Source of the DNA: Nonomuraea angiospora
GTDB taxonomy: Bacteria; Actinomycetota; Actinomycetes; Streptosporangiales; Streptosporangiaceae
NCBI RefSeq assembly: GCF_014873145.1
Contig: NZ_JADBEK010000001.1
Location: 2,914,001-2,978,000, forward strand
DNA: 64,000 nucleotides
Direction of reading: 5' to 3'
Numbering within the stretch: position 1 is the first letter of the stretch; the number at the start of each line of letters is the position of its first letter. The notes beneath the pieces were generated by a model. The model was not told the DNA's origin. It searched no databases and saw nothing but the letters and a program-made list of their open reading frames with translations. The translations under genes and the position numbers were made by a program. Below are positions 27,170 through 35,799 of this stretch, piece after piece.

Positions 27170-27886
27170 TCAGCGACCGCGCAGGCTGGCCACCAGCTCC
27201 CGCAACCTGGGGGTCGGCTCGATGCCGAGCTCGGCCCGCAGGCTCTCCGTGTAGTGCCGGAAGTGGCGGATCGCCTCGGCCTGGTTGCCCTCCGCGAGAT
27301 GGGCCTCGATGAGCGCGGCGCAGGCGCTCTCCCGCAGCGGGTCCGCGTGCGCGGCCACGCTCGCGGCCGCCACGGCCTCGGCGAACCGCCGCTGCCTGAC
27401 GAAGATCGCCGACAGGGCCTCCAGGGCGTGCAGCCGCAGCTGGTGCCATTCGTCCGCGGCGGCCAGCACCCATTCCTCGTACCAGCCGGGCAGCAGGCCG
27501 TTGGCCAGCACCTCGACGGACCCCGCGCAGACCGCGGCCTCCTCCGCCTGGACGGTGGGGTCGATGAGGCGCTGCGCCAGCGCGCGAGCGTCGTCGAAGT
27601 CCACGCCGGTGTCCGGGGCCAGCCCGATCTCGGTCGTCCCGACGTGCAGCAGCGCCCGCCCGACCCCGTCGAGGCGTTTCAGCGCGGAGCGCAGGTTGGC
27701 GTGCGCGCGCCGCTCCGGCGCGTCGGGCCAGAGGGTGGTCGCCATCACGTTCCTGTGCACCGTCCTGCGGCTGATGGCGATGTACGCGAGCAGCCGTTCG
27801 GAGCCGTTGGAGACGGTGAGCTGCTCGTCGCCGGCCAGCAGCCGGAAGCCGCCCAGAAGCGCGAGACGGAAAGGTCGCTCCACCAT
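27170..27886 (-). CDS. SARP/AfsR-type regulator (wHTH plus BTAD)
   Basis: 238 residues from the ATG at 27886, which has GGAGGGG upstream. The N-terminal OmpR-like winged helix (FRLALLGGFRLLAGDEQLTV, TTLWPDAPERRAHANLRSALKRL, quoted in parts) is followed by a bacterial transcriptional activation domain from about residue 95 (DFDDARALAQ, LLPGWYEEWV, RRFAEAVAAASVAAHADPLRES, GIEPTPRLREL). This is the size of a stand-alone SARP activator. SARPs usually switch on secondary-metabolite genes by binding direct repeats near the -35 box. No cluster is obvious; the divergent acetolactate synthase is the nearest candidate target. Confidence 0.88.
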   Translation of the reverse strand: MVERPFRLALLGGFRLLAGDEQLTVSNGSERLLAYIAISRRTVHRNVMATTLWPDAPERRAHANLRSALKRLDGVGRALLHVGTTEIGLAPDTGVDFDDARALAQRLIDPTVQAEEAAVCAGSVEVLANGLLPGWYEEWVLAAADEWHQLRLHALEALSAIFVRQRRFAEAVAAASVAAHADPLRESACAALIEAHLAEGNQAEAIRHFRHYTESLRAELGIEPTPRLRELVASLRGR

Positions 27887-28026
27887 GCCCCCGGTCCCCT
27901 CCTGGTGCGAGATCAGTCCGGGGAGCCGCTCCTTAGATACCCGCTGGCGAGGCCGGAACACCGGAATGAACGGTGGCCTTGCGGCGCTTGCAGGGAAGCA
28001 GTCGCTCAGGAAAGAAGGCGTGTCCC

Positions 28027-29682
28027 ATGTCCACGCAGGCCGACGCGGCCCGGCTCATCGTCCAGGCGCTGGAGGCGGAAGGCGTCGAGTACGTCTTCGG
28101 CATCCCCGGCGAGGAGAACATCCACTTCGTCGACGCGCTCCAGGACTCCTCCATCCGCTACGTCCTCGTACGGCACGAGCAGGGCGCCGCGTTCATGGCC
28201 GAGATCTACGGCAGGCTGACCGGCAGGGCGGGGGTGGCCTCGGCCACGCTCGGCCCCGGCGCGATCAACCTGCAGCTCGGCGTGGCCGACGCCACCACCA
28301 ACAGCACCCCGGTGGTGGCGATCAGCGCGCAGGTCGGGCTCGACCGCATCTACAAGGAGTCGCATCAGGTGGTGGACCTGGTGTCGCTGTTCAGGCCGAT
28401 CACCAAGTGGTCGGAGCTCGCGCCGTCGCCGCAGGCGCTGCCCGAGATGATCCGCAAGGCGTTCAAGACCGCCCAGACCGAGCGTCCCGGCGCCGTCTAC
28501 CTCGCCATCCCCGAGGACGTCGAGTCGGCGCCGGTGCCCGCGGACCTGCGGCCGCTCCCCGTCAACGTGGTACGCCCCCAGGACCCCTCCGCCGCGCAGA
28601 TCGCCCGCGCGGCCGACGTGCTGGCCACCGCGCGCCGGCCCATCGTGCTGGCCGGGCACGGGGCCACGCGCGCCGGGGCCTCGCAGGCGCTGATCCGCTT
28701 CTCGGAGCGGCTGGGGCTGCCGGTGGCGACCACGTTCAACGGCAAGGGCGTCTTCCCCGACGACCACCGGCACGCGCTGGGAGCGGTCGGGTTCATGCGG
28801 CACGACTACGTGAACTTCGGGTTCGACGAGGCGGACGTGCTGATCAGCGTGGGGTACGAGCTGCAGGAGTTCGACCCCGTCAAGATCAACCCGCATCGCG
28901 ACAAGCAGATCATCCACATTCACCGCTTCCCCGCCGAGGTGGACGACCACTATCCGGTGGCGGTCGGCGTCCAGGGGGACATCTCGCGCTCGCTCCACGC
29001 GCTCGCGGACGCCGTACACCGGCGCTTCGAGATCAACGGCACCGGCGAGAAGATCCGCCGCATGGTGCGGGAGGAGCTGGAGCAGGGGCGTTCGGAGGAC
29101 GGGTTCCCGCTGTCGCCGCGCCGGATCGTGGCCGACGTCCGCGCGGCGATGGGGCGCGAGGACATCGTGCTGGCGGACACGGGGGCGGTGAAGATGTGGA
29201 TGGCCCGCATGTATCCGACGTACGAGCCGAACACGATGCTGGTCTCCAACGGGCTGTCGTCCATGGGCTTCTCGGTGCCGGGGGCGCTGGCGGCCAAGCT
29301 GGCCTTCCCCCGGCGCCGGGTGCTGGCGGCGACGGGTGACGGGGCGTTCCTGATGAACTCGCAGGAGCTGGAGACCGCCGTACGGGAGCGGATCCCGTTC
29401 GTGGTGCTGGTGTGGGAGGACGGCGCGTACGGGCTGATCGAGTGGAAGATGGACCTGGAGCTGGGGCGCGACTCCAACGTCAGGTTCGGCAACCCCGACT
29501 TCGTCAAGTACGCGGAGAGCTTCGGGGCGCGCGGCTACCGGATCACCCACGCGGACGAACTGCTGCCGACGCTGCGCAAGGCGCTGGCGGACGACGTGGT
29601 GTCGGTGATCGCGGTGCCGGTCGACTACTCGGCGAACCTGGAGCTGACCGACAAGCTCGGCGAGCTCACCGGCCCCTTCTGA
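28027..29682 (+). CDS. Acetolactate synthase-type thiamine diphosphate enzyme, large subunit
   Basis: 551 residues. The N-terminal pyrimidine-binding domain has the catalytic Glu51 in VRHEQGAAF; the central domain spans about 190-330; the C-terminal diphosphate site is GDGAFLMNSQELETAV (G-D-G through N). The product is probably acetolactate from pyruvate. No ilvN small subunit is adjacent, and it lacks an obvious FAD-binding signature, so a catabolic Als-like or other carboligase role is possible. AGAAGG lies before the ATG; an earlier in-frame ATG at 27973 only adds an unrelated basic stretch. It is divergent from the SARP gene. Confidence 0.85.
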   Translation: MSTQADAARLIVQALEAEGVEYVFGIPGEENIHFVDALQDSSIRYVLVRHEQGAAFMAEIYGRLTGRAGVASATLGPGAINLQLGVADATTNSTPVVAISAQVGLDRIYKESHQVVDLVSLFRPITKWSELAPSPQALPEMIRKAFKTAQTERPGAVYLAIPEDVESAPVPADLRPLPVNVVRPQDPSAAQIARAADVLATARRPIVLAGHGATRAGASQALIRFSERLGLPVATTFNGKGVFPDDHRHALGAVGFMRHDYVNFGFDEADVLISVGYELQEFDPVKINPHRDKQIIHIHRFPAEVDDHYPVAVGVQGDISRSLHALADAVHRRFEINGTGEKIRRMVREELEQGRSEDGFPLSPRRIVADVRAAMGREDIVLADTGAVKMWMARMYPTYEPNTMLVSNGLSSMGFSVPGALAAKLAFPRRRVLAATGDGAFLMNSQELETAVRERIPFVVLVWEDGAYGLIEWKMDLELGRDSNVRFGNPDFVKYAESFGARGYRITHADELLPTLRKALADDVVSVIAVPVDYSANLELTDKLGELTGPF

Positions 29683-29734
29683 GCGGGCTTCACAGGCTCA
29701 CCACTCCGAGTCCTGAGCGGGCTTCACAGGCTCA
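29679..29734. repeat. 22-bp direct repeat at the acetolactate synthase stop
   Basis: An identical 22-bp unit beginning CTGAGCGGGCTTCACAGG occurs at 29679-29700 and 29713-29734 (period 34). The first copy contains the synthase TGA. The second overlaps the last codons of the convergent membrane-protein gene and supplies its stop. Confidence 0.85.
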
Positions 29735-30281
29735 GGACGACGATGCCCACGCCGAGCAGGAGGTCGAGGACCATGCAGAACTCCGCCATCGACCGCGCCA
29801 CGACCTGCTTGGCCCGCCACACGAGCAGGTCCTGCACACCGTGGGCGATCAGCGCCCCCGCGACCAGGAAGCCGCCGGCCTGGGGCGACAGGGTCAGCGC
29901 CAGCAGCGCCGCCCCGCCGAAGACCAGCATGGCCGGGACCTGCGCAGCCGTCAGCAACGGCTGCCGCAACAGCCCGCCCACCAGGCCGAGGATGATGAGG
30001 GAGACCGCGCCGCCGATCAGGGCGGGCCAGGCGTCGATCCCGAGCGCGTCCAGCACCACCCACGCCACGGTGCCGATGACGAACAGGGCCCAGACGGTGC
30101 CGGGCTTGCCGAGGACCGCCGCACCGAGGTAGATGAGCGCTGCCAGGAAGACGACGAACCCGAGCCCGCGGCCGTCCTCGAAGTCCAGGAGGGTGAGGAC
30201 GGCGAAGCCCAGCCCGAGCAGAGTGGGCCAGCGATGCGCGACGGCCGGGAGCGCGCGGGGAGGCTCGGAAGTCCGTGTCAT
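29724..30281 (-). CDS. Hypothetical membrane protein, about six TM helices
   Basis: 185 residues from the ATG at 30281. Hydrophobic helices fall at about 20-35, 42-60, 65-82, 88-110, 115-145 and 165-185, with little else; short loops carry FEDGRGLGF and RQPLLTAAQVP. It resembles small integral proteins of the DUF308/HdeD type in helix spacing, but I cannot assign the family firmly. An in-frame extension upstream to 30422 has no membrane or conserved character. Confidence 0.6.
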   Translation of the reverse strand: MTRTSEPPRALPAVAHRWPTLLGLGFAVLTLLDFEDGRGLGFVVFLAALIYLGAAVLGKPGTVWALFVIGTVAWVVLDALGIDAWPALIGGAVSLIILGLVGGLLRQPLLTAAQVPAMLVFGGAALLALTLSPQAGGFLVAGALIAHGVQDLLVWRAKQVVARSMAEFCMVLDLLLGVGIVVLSL

Positions 30282-30481
30282 GCGCCGAGTGTCGCCGGTG
30301 GGGCGGTGGGGGATACAGGACTCGCGTGCTCCAGGTCCGAAATCTTGGTGAGCCGGTCCCCATCCATGGCGTCGGCCCCTCCCACCGAGGTCCCCGGGGA
30401 GGGCGCCCCTCCGGCACCGCACGCACGGCCGACGGACGCACGGTCAACGGACGGCGGTGGGCCGCACCCCGTGAGGTGAGG

Positions 30482-30509
30482 TGCCTCCCCCGATGGGTTG
30501 GGGGAGGCA
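30482..30509 (-). terminator. Hairpin after the SulP gene
   Basis: Ten-pair stem TGCCTCCCCC with its complement, 8-nt loop, starting 17 bp past the SulP stop. No clear T run. Confidence 0.5.
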
Positions 30510-30525
30510 GGTGGGGCGGAAGGGG

Positions 30526-32220
30526 TCAGCCGGCCAGGTGAGGGAGGACGCCGGTGTGGTGGAGGCGGTCGCGGGCGGCCGCGATGGCCTCGTCGGTCGT
30601 GGCGAACACCTGGCCCGCCTCGTCCAGCCGGGCGAGCACCCCGAGCGCCTCCAGCGGCTGGTGGTGGCCGTCCGGGATGCCCGAGACGTACACCAGGATG
30701 CCCCGCCCCTCGAGCTGTTCGATCGCGTCGCCCAGGACCAGCGCGCCGCTGGCGTCGATGGTGGTGACGCGGGACATGCGCAGCACCACCACGGACACGT
30801 CCGTCACCTCCGACAGCTCCATCAGGAAGCGGTGGGCCGCGGCGAAGAACAGCGGCCCGGCCAGGCGGTAGGTGACGATGTGCTCGGCGAGCAGCGCGTG
30901 CTCGTCCTCGGTGTGATGGGGCTGCAGGTCGTGGCGGAGCGGCTCGGCGTCGAGGCGGGCGTTGCGCGCCAGGGCGCGCAGGGCCAGCGCCCCCGCCACC
31001 ACCAGGCCCAGGATGACCGCCACCACCGTGTTGAGCGTCAGGGTGGCGACGGCCGTCAGCACCAGGACCACGGCGTCGGCCCGGGTGGACCTGAACATGG
31101 CCTTGACGGCGTCGGTGTCGATCATGCGCACCGACGTGGCCAGCAGGACCCCGGCCAGCGCGGCCAGCGGGATCCGGGAGACGAGCCCGGCGGCGGAGTA
31201 GACGATCGCGGCCAGGATGCCCGCGTGGGCCAGCGCCGCGAGCCGCGACTGGGCGCCGGAGCGGACGTTGACCGCGGTGCGGACGATGGCGCCCGTGCCG
31301 GGCATGCCGCCGAACAGCGGGGTGACGAGGTTGGCCACGCCCTGCCCGAACAGCTCCCTGTCGGGGTCGTGACGGCATCCGGCGGTCATGCCGTCGGCGG
31401 CCTTGGCCGACAGCAGCGACTCCAGCGCGGCCAGGGCGGCCACCGCGACGGCCGGGGCGATCAGGGACGGCAGCGCCCCCGGATCCAGGAACCCCAGCGA
31501 CGGCGCGGGCAGCCCGGCGGGCAGGTCGCCGATCCTGGCCAGCGGCAGCTCGGCCACCTCGGCGGCGACGGTGGCGATGGCCACGGCGGGCAGCGCGAAC
31601 GGCAGGCTCGGCCGTACGCGTGCGGCCACCAGCACCACCGCGGCCACGGCCACGGCCACGGACGTCGCCCACCAGTGCGGGTGGGCGAGGAAGTCGAGGA
31701 CGGCGTGCCAGGCCACGATCATGACCTTGTGGCTGTTCTCGGGCGGGACGCCGAGCGCCTGGGGCACCTGTTGCAGGCCGATCACGCAGGCGATGCCGAC
31801 GGTGAACCCCGCCACGACCGGAGCGGGGACCACGGCCATGTAGCGCCCGGCGCCGGTGAGCCCCAGCGCGACCAGCAGCAGCCCGGCCAGCACTCCGACC
31901 GTGAGCACGCCGGTGGGGCCGTGGGCGTCGACGATCGGCATGAGCATCACCGTCATGGCGCCGCTCGTGCCCGTGACTTGCAGGTCGGAGCCGCCGAGCA
32001 GGGCCGCCAGCGCCCCGGCGACGACGGCCGTGGCCAGCCCGGACGCGGCGCCGAGCCCGGAGGAGACGCCGAACCCGAGTGCCAGCGGCAGCGCGACGAC
32101 CGCCACCGTGAGCCCGGCGAGCAGGTCCTGGCGGGGGCGGCGGCACATGGCGGCCAGCGACTCGCGTTCAGGCAGCACGGCCCGCAGCCGCCCCCAGGCC
32201 AAGGCCAGCGCGCCGGTCAC
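30526..32220 (-). CDS. SulP family anion transporter with STAS domain
   Basis: 564 residues. About 10-12 membrane helices span residues 30-420, beginning with the SulP signature DLLAGLTVAVVALPLALGFG, and include the conserved GGMPGTGAIVRTAVN loop. A C-terminal STAS domain follows at about 445-550 (FFAAAHRFLMEL, VVVLRMSRVTTIDASGA, ALGVLARLDEAG). The family carries sulfate, bicarbonate or other inorganic or dicarboxylic anions; the substrate is not settled by sequence. GTG start with GAAGG upstream. No carbonic anhydrase is adjacent. It lies tail-to-head with the tetR gene upstream, separated by 162 bp with an AT-rich palindrome. Confidence 0.9.
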   Translation of the reverse strand: MTGALALAWGRLRAVLPERESLAAMCRRPRQDLLAGLTVAVVALPLALGFGVSSGLGAASGLATAVVAGALAALLGGSDLQVTGTSGAMTVMLMPIVDAHGPTGVLTVGVLAGLLLVALGLTGAGRYMAVVPAPVVAGFTVGIACVIGLQQVPQALGVPPENSHKVMIVAWHAVLDFLAHPHWWATSVAVAVAAVVLVAARVRPSLPFALPAVAIATVAAEVAELPLARIGDLPAGLPAPSLGFLDPGALPSLIAPAVAVAALAALESLLSAKAADGMTAGCRHDPDRELFGQGVANLVTPLFGGMPGTGAIVRTAVNVRSGAQSRLAALAHAGILAAIVYSAAGLVSRIPLAALAGVLLATSVRMIDTDAVKAMFRSTRADAVVLVLTAVATLTLNTVVAVILGLVVAGALALRALARNARLDAEPLRHDLQPHHTEDEHALLAEHIVTYRLAGPLFFAAAHRFLMELSEVTDVSVVVLRMSRVTTIDASGALVLGDAIEQLEGRGILVYVSGIPDGHHQPLEALGVLARLDEAGQVFATTDEAIAAARDRLHHTGVLPHLAG

Positions 32221-32316
32221 GAGCTGTTACCTTCTGGTCCGGAAATGTAACCGTCTTGGTGCGCGAAAGGTCCTCTCACCATCACTCCCTACGAGTAAAG
32301 AGCGCCCCGCAATGCA

Positions 32317-32341
32317 CCAAATTGCATATTTTTGCAATTGG
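32317..32341. promoter_or_regulatory. AT-rich inverted repeat upstream of SulP
   Basis: CCAA-A-TTGCA, a 6-nt TATTTT spacer, then TGCAA-TTGG. Nine pairs with one unpaired base, in a very AT-rich patch for this genome, about 100 bp upstream of the SulP start. It is a candidate operator or upstream promoter element; the binding protein is unknown. Confidence 0.45.
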
Positions 32342-32382
32342 TCAAGAGGCTCAACGTAACAAGTACACCCCTTGCCACCTGC

Positions 32383-33006
32383 CTAAACGGGCTGTTCGCG
32401 AGGCGTGAACACGGGCAGCAGCGAGAACGCCCGCCCGGCGGCCCGGGTCGCCTCCCCCTCGACCTCCGCCATCGGCCGGCCTTCGGCCAGCATCGCCCAG
32501 TTGCGCCGGGCGAGCACTCGCTGCACGGCCAGCACCTGCCCGGCGACCAGCCCGGCGGTCAGCTCGTCGGTGATCTCCCCGAGCGCCTCGGCCAGGGCCT
32601 GCTCGTCCTGCGCCATGTGCTGGAACAGCCGCGCCGCCAGGCTCGGCGTCGAGAACACCATCCGGTGGTACGCCACCACGTCCGGATGGTCGTTGAGCCC
32701 GGTGACCGGGTCGCGCCGGGCGAGCCCGTCGAGGAAGTGGCGGCGCAGCGCCTCCAGCGGCCGCTCCCCCGGCCCCCGCCCCCGTACGACGCGGGCGGCC
32801 TCGCCCTGATGGTCGGCGATCCGGTGCAGCACCAGGTCTTCCTTGGTCGGGAAGTACTTGAACAGCGTCGGCTTCGACACCCCCGCCGCGGCCGCGATCT
32901 CCGTCACCGGCACCTCGTCGAAGCCGCGCGCCAGGAAGAGCGAGATGGCCGCCGCCGAGATCGCCTCGTGGACCCGCTGCCGCTGGATCTCCCGTAGTCC
33001 CGTCAT
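32383..33006 (-). CDS. TetR family regulator divergent from the HelR gene
   Basis: 207 residues. The TetR helix-turn-helix is at about residues 8-52 (AISLFLARGFDEVPVTEIAAAAGVSKPTLFKYF, read as helices 1-3) and a variable ligand domain follows. ATG at 33006; a GTG two codons upstream is also possible. It faces the HelR-type helicase gene, and the 32-bp palindrome between them covers both start regions, so it very likely represses itself and the helicase. If the helicase gives rifamycin tolerance as in relatives, this TetR would be its sensor (inference). Confidence 0.9.
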   Translation of the reverse strand: MTGLREIQRQRVHEAISAAAISLFLARGFDEVPVTEIAAAAGVSKPTLFKYFPTKEDLVLHRIADHQGEAARVVRGRGPGERPLEALRRHFLDGLARRDPVTGLNDHPDVVAYHRMVFSTPSLAARLFQHMAQDEQALAEALGEITDELTAGLVAGQVLAVQRVLARRNWAMLAEGRPMAEVEGEATRAAGRAFSLLPVFTPREQPV

Positions 33007-33025
33007 GAACACAGCCTATCAAAGT

Positions 33026-33057
33026 GTTAACCTGGTTAAGTTCTTAACCGAGTTAAC
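33026..33057. promoter_or_regulatory. 32-bp palindromic TetR operator
   Basis: Arms GTTAACCTGGTTAAG (33026-33040) and CTTAACCGAGTTAAC (33043-33057) are inverted copies matching at 13 of 15 positions, with a TT centre. Each arm is itself made of two GTTAA-type half sites, so two TetR dimers could bind. It ends 15 bp before the helicase ATG and starts 19 bp before the tetR ATG. Confidence 0.8.
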
Positions 33058-33072
33058 GCTTTGGGGGACGCG

Positions 33073-35067
33073 ATGGGGACGCTCGACGACGAGAGGCAGT
33101 ACGTCGAACGCTGCAAGGCCGGACTGCGCAGGATGCTCGAAGGCGCGCGCGACAACGTGATCATCGGAGAGACCGTGGCCGGCGACCGCTACAGCGCCGA
33201 GCGGCTGGGCCGCCACCTCAAGAGCCTGGCCAAGGAGCTGAGCGAGGAGCCCGAGGGCCCGCCGTTCTTCGGCCGGCTGGACTTCGGCGCGGGCTCGGCC
33301 GAGCACCGCGGGCGCGCGTACCACATCGGCCGCCGGCACATCACCGGCGAGCACGGCGGCCCGCCCGTGGTGATCGACTGGCGCGCGCCGGTCTCGCGGG
33401 CCTTCTACCGGGCCAGCGCCCGCGACCCCCAGGGCGTCGCGGTACGCCGCCGCTTCGGCTGGTCGGGCACGACGCTGACGAGCTTCGAGGACGAACGGCT
33501 CGAACGGGGCGAGGAAGGCGAGTCGCGCATCCTGGCCGCCGAGATCGAGCGCCCCCGCGTCGGCCCCATGCGCGACATCGTGGCCACCATCCAGCCCGAG
33601 CAGGACGACCTCGTACGCGCCGAATTGGACACCTCGATCTGCGTCCAGGGCGCGCCGGGCACCGGCAAGACGGCGGTCGGCCTGCACCGGGCCGCGTACC
33701 TGCTGTACGCGCACCGGCAGCGGCTCGAACGCTCCGGCGTCCTCGTCCTCGGCCCCAACCGGGCCTTCCTCGGTTACATCTCGGCCGTGCTGCCCGCGCT
33801 CGGCGAGGTGGACGTCGAGCAGACCACCCTGGAGCGCCTGCTGGCCCCCAGCACCGTCCCCGTCCCCGTCACCGCCGCCGACAGCGAGGCCGCCGCGCTG
33901 GTCAAGCACGACGTCCGGATGGCCGGGGTGCTGCGAGGGGCGCTGTACCGGCGGATCGCGAAGCCGGTCGAGCCGGTGGCGGTGGCGGACGGCTCGTACC
34001 GGTGGCGGGTGCCCGAGGACGAGCTGCGCCGCATCGTGGACGACACGCGCCGCGAGTCCCTGCCGTACGGAGTGGGCCGCGAGCGGGTGCGGGCCCGGAT
34101 CGTGGCCGCGATCCAGCGCCAGGCCGAGGCGCGCGGGCAGACGGCGGGCGCGGCCTGGACCCGCAAGATCTCCCGCGCCGTCACCCCGTTCCTGGACGCC
34201 GTCTGGCCCGCCGTCAAACCCGAGGAGGTCCTGTACGAGGTCCTGCGCGGGCCGGCGGAGAGCCCGGGGGACGGCGCGCTGACGGAGGCCGAGTGGGAGG
34301 CGATCACCTGGGCCAGGCCGCCCCGCAGCGTCAAGAGCGCCAAGTGGACGACGGCCGACCTCGTCCTGCTCGACGAGATCGCCGCCCTCATCGAGCGCCC
34401 GCGCGGCTACGGCCACGTCATCGTGGACGAGGCCCAGGACCTGTCCCCCATGGAGTGCAGGGCCGTGGCCAGGCGCGCCGAGCACGGCTCGCTCACCGTG
34501 CTCGGCGACCTGGCCCAGGGCACCACGCCGTGGGCGGCCGCCTCCTGGCCGGAGCGCATGGCGCTGCTGGGCAAGCCGGACGGCCAGATCATCGCCCTGA
34601 CCACCGGTTTCAGGGTCCCGGCGGCCGTGGTGGAGCTGGCCAACACGCTGCTGGCGGCGCTTGGCACGCAGGTGCCCGCGACGCGCTCGTACCGCTCCGA
34701 CGGCCGCCTGCGCGTCACCCGCGTGAGCGTGCTGGAGAAGGGCGTGGTCGAGGCGGCGCGCGAGGCGATGGCGTTCGAGGGGTCGATCGGGGTGATCGCG
34801 GCGGACGCCGACGTCGAGGCGCTCGCGTCCGCGCTCCGGGACGAGGGCCTGGACGCGGGCGAACGCCTCACCGTGCTGCCCGCCTCGCTGGCCAAGGGAC
34901 TGGAGTACGACCACGTGATCCTGGCCGAGCCCGCCGCCGTCGCCGAAGCCGAGCGGCGCGGCCTGAACCGCCTGTACGTCGCCCTCACCCGGGCCGTCTC
35001 CCGGCTGGACGTCGTTCACTCCAGGCCACTCCCGCCCCAGCTTTCTCATCCCACAGAAGCAGCCTGA
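33073..35067 (+). CDS. HelD/HelR-type RNA polymerase-associated helicase
   Basis: 664 residues, UvrD-like superfamily 1 but in the shorter HelD-type layout: a coiled-coil N-terminal arm (residues 1-70), a YxVGRxHI-type segment (YHIGRRHITG), IDWRAPVSRAFY, Walker A GAPGTGKTAV near residue 200, an inserted clamp region, HVIVDEAQDLSPMECRA (Walker B), and C-terminal motifs LTTGFRVPA, KGLEYDHVIL and LYVALTRAV. HelD removes stalled RNA polymerase from DNA, and actinomycete HelR displaces rifamycin-bound polymerase. The ATG at 33073 has GGGGGA four bases upstream. The 19-bp rifamycin-associated element known from helR promoters was not seen; a TetR operator takes its place. Confidence 0.85.
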   Translation: MGTLDDERQYVERCKAGLRRMLEGARDNVIIGETVAGDRYSAERLGRHLKSLAKELSEEPEGPPFFGRLDFGAGSAEHRGRAYHIGRRHITGEHGGPPVVIDWRAPVSRAFYRASARDPQGVAVRRRFGWSGTTLTSFEDERLERGEEGESRILAAEIERPRVGPMRDIVATIQPEQDDLVRAELDTSICVQGAPGTGKTAVGLHRAAYLLYAHRQRLERSGVLVLGPNRAFLGYISAVLPALGEVDVEQTTLERLLAPSTVPVPVTAADSEAAALVKHDVRMAGVLRGALYRRIAKPVEPVAVADGSYRWRVPEDELRRIVDDTRRESLPYGVGRERVRARIVAAIQRQAEARGQTAGAAWTRKISRAVTPFLDAVWPAVKPEEVLYEVLRGPAESPGDGALTEAEWEAITWARPPRSVKSAKWTTADLVLLDEIAALIERPRGYGHVIVDEAQDLSPMECRAVARRAEHGSLTVLGDLAQGTTPWAAASWPERMALLGKPDGQIIALTTGFRVPAAVVELANTLLAALGTQVPATRSYRSDGRLRVTRVSVLEKGVVEAAREAMAFEGSIGVIAADADVEALASALRDEGLDAGERLTVLPASLAKGLEYDHVILAEPAAVAEAERRGLNRLYVALTRAVSRLDVVHSRPLPPQLSHPTEAA

Positions 35068-35154
35068 AATCGGTAGATGTCCTGGTTCGTTCGGCTCGAC
35101 AGGACTGGGCCCTTCGGTGTGTGATGTGGTTCACGTCTCGAGAGGAGCCCGCAA

Positions 35155-35460
35155 GTGACCTCTTCGCAGGACCCGCCCCAGGGCGACGATCCCAACACCC
35201 AGTGGTCGCAGCCGCCCCCGTATCCGCAGCCTCCTTACAAGCAGCCGCCGAGCAACCAGGTCCTGTCGATCATCGGGTTCGTCTGCGCGGTGGTGGCCGT
35301 GCTGTTCATCCCGATCCTGTTCGGCCTGGCGGGCATCGTGCTGGGCATCGTCGGTCACACGCGGGGCGAGCCGCTGGGCAAGTGGGCCGCCGTCGCCGCC
35401 GGCGTCGGGATGATCATCGGCATCGTCCTCGGCGTGATCCTCGTGAGCAGCATGTCCTGA
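35155..35460 (+). CDS. DUF4190 small membrane protein
   Basis: 101 residues: a proline-rich cytoplasmic tail (SQPPPYPQPPYKQPP) followed by two membrane helices (VLSIIGFVCAVVAVLFIPIL region and WAAVAAGVGMIIGIVLGVIL region) joined by HTRGEPLGK. This is the DUF4190 pattern, common in actinomycetes, function unknown. The GTG start has GAGAGGAG seven bases upstream. Confidence 0.8.
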   Translation: MTSSQDPPQGDDPNTQWSQPPPYPQPPYKQPPSNQVLSIIGFVCAVVAVLFIPILFGLAGIVLGIVGHTRGEPLGKWAAVAAGVGMIIGIVLGVILVSSMS

Positions 35461-35567
35461 CCCGAGCCGCCCCGGGCGTCACCGACTCCGTATGACGTGA
35501 CCCCCTCCCGGGGCGGCGCCGCTTGTCCTCCCCCGCCCACCCGCTCCCGTCCACCGGTTGAGCTGCC

Positions 35568-35670
35568 CTCCCGTAGCACCCCGCCTCCAGGACGCGCGGC
35601 GCACAGCAGGCCGCCTCCCGTAGCGCCCGACACCGCCTCCGCATGCAGGACGCGCGGCGCACAGCAGGCC
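35568..35670. repeat. Imperfect tandem duplication in the gap before padR
   Basis: Two units starting CTCCCGTAGC (35568 and 35615) and both ending with the same 25-bp block that begins CAGGACGCGCGGCGCACAG (35588-35612 and 35646-35670). The second unit carries an 11-bp insertion. The remaining part of 35461-35799 holds the padR promoter and no gene. Confidence 0.75.
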
Positions 35671-35754
35671 CCTCACGCTCCCCCACCCCGCCGCGCCGCC
35701 TCCGATCTCGCGGACGCACCGCGCTTCCCTATTGCGTGGCGGATACTCGCGCGC

Positions 35755-35768
35755 GTATGCTCGCATAC
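35755..35768. promoter_or_regulatory. Palindrome upstream of padR
   Basis: GTATGC-TC-GCATAC at 35755-35768, nested inside outer half sites TACTCG and GAGTA. It lies 31 bp before the padR ATG, an autoregulatory position for a PadR repressor. Confidence 0.5.
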
Positions 35769-35799
35769 GAGTAATCGTCCACGAGGGAGTTGAGCCCGG

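Noticed and set aside
29724..30281. Acetolactate synthase small subunit next to the large subunit
   Set aside because: The convergent neighbour is an integral membrane protein without an ACT domain.
33013..33072. Rifamycin-associated element before the HelR-type gene
   Set aside because: The known 19-bp motif is not present; the palindrome there is of GTTAA type and fits the adjacent TetR.
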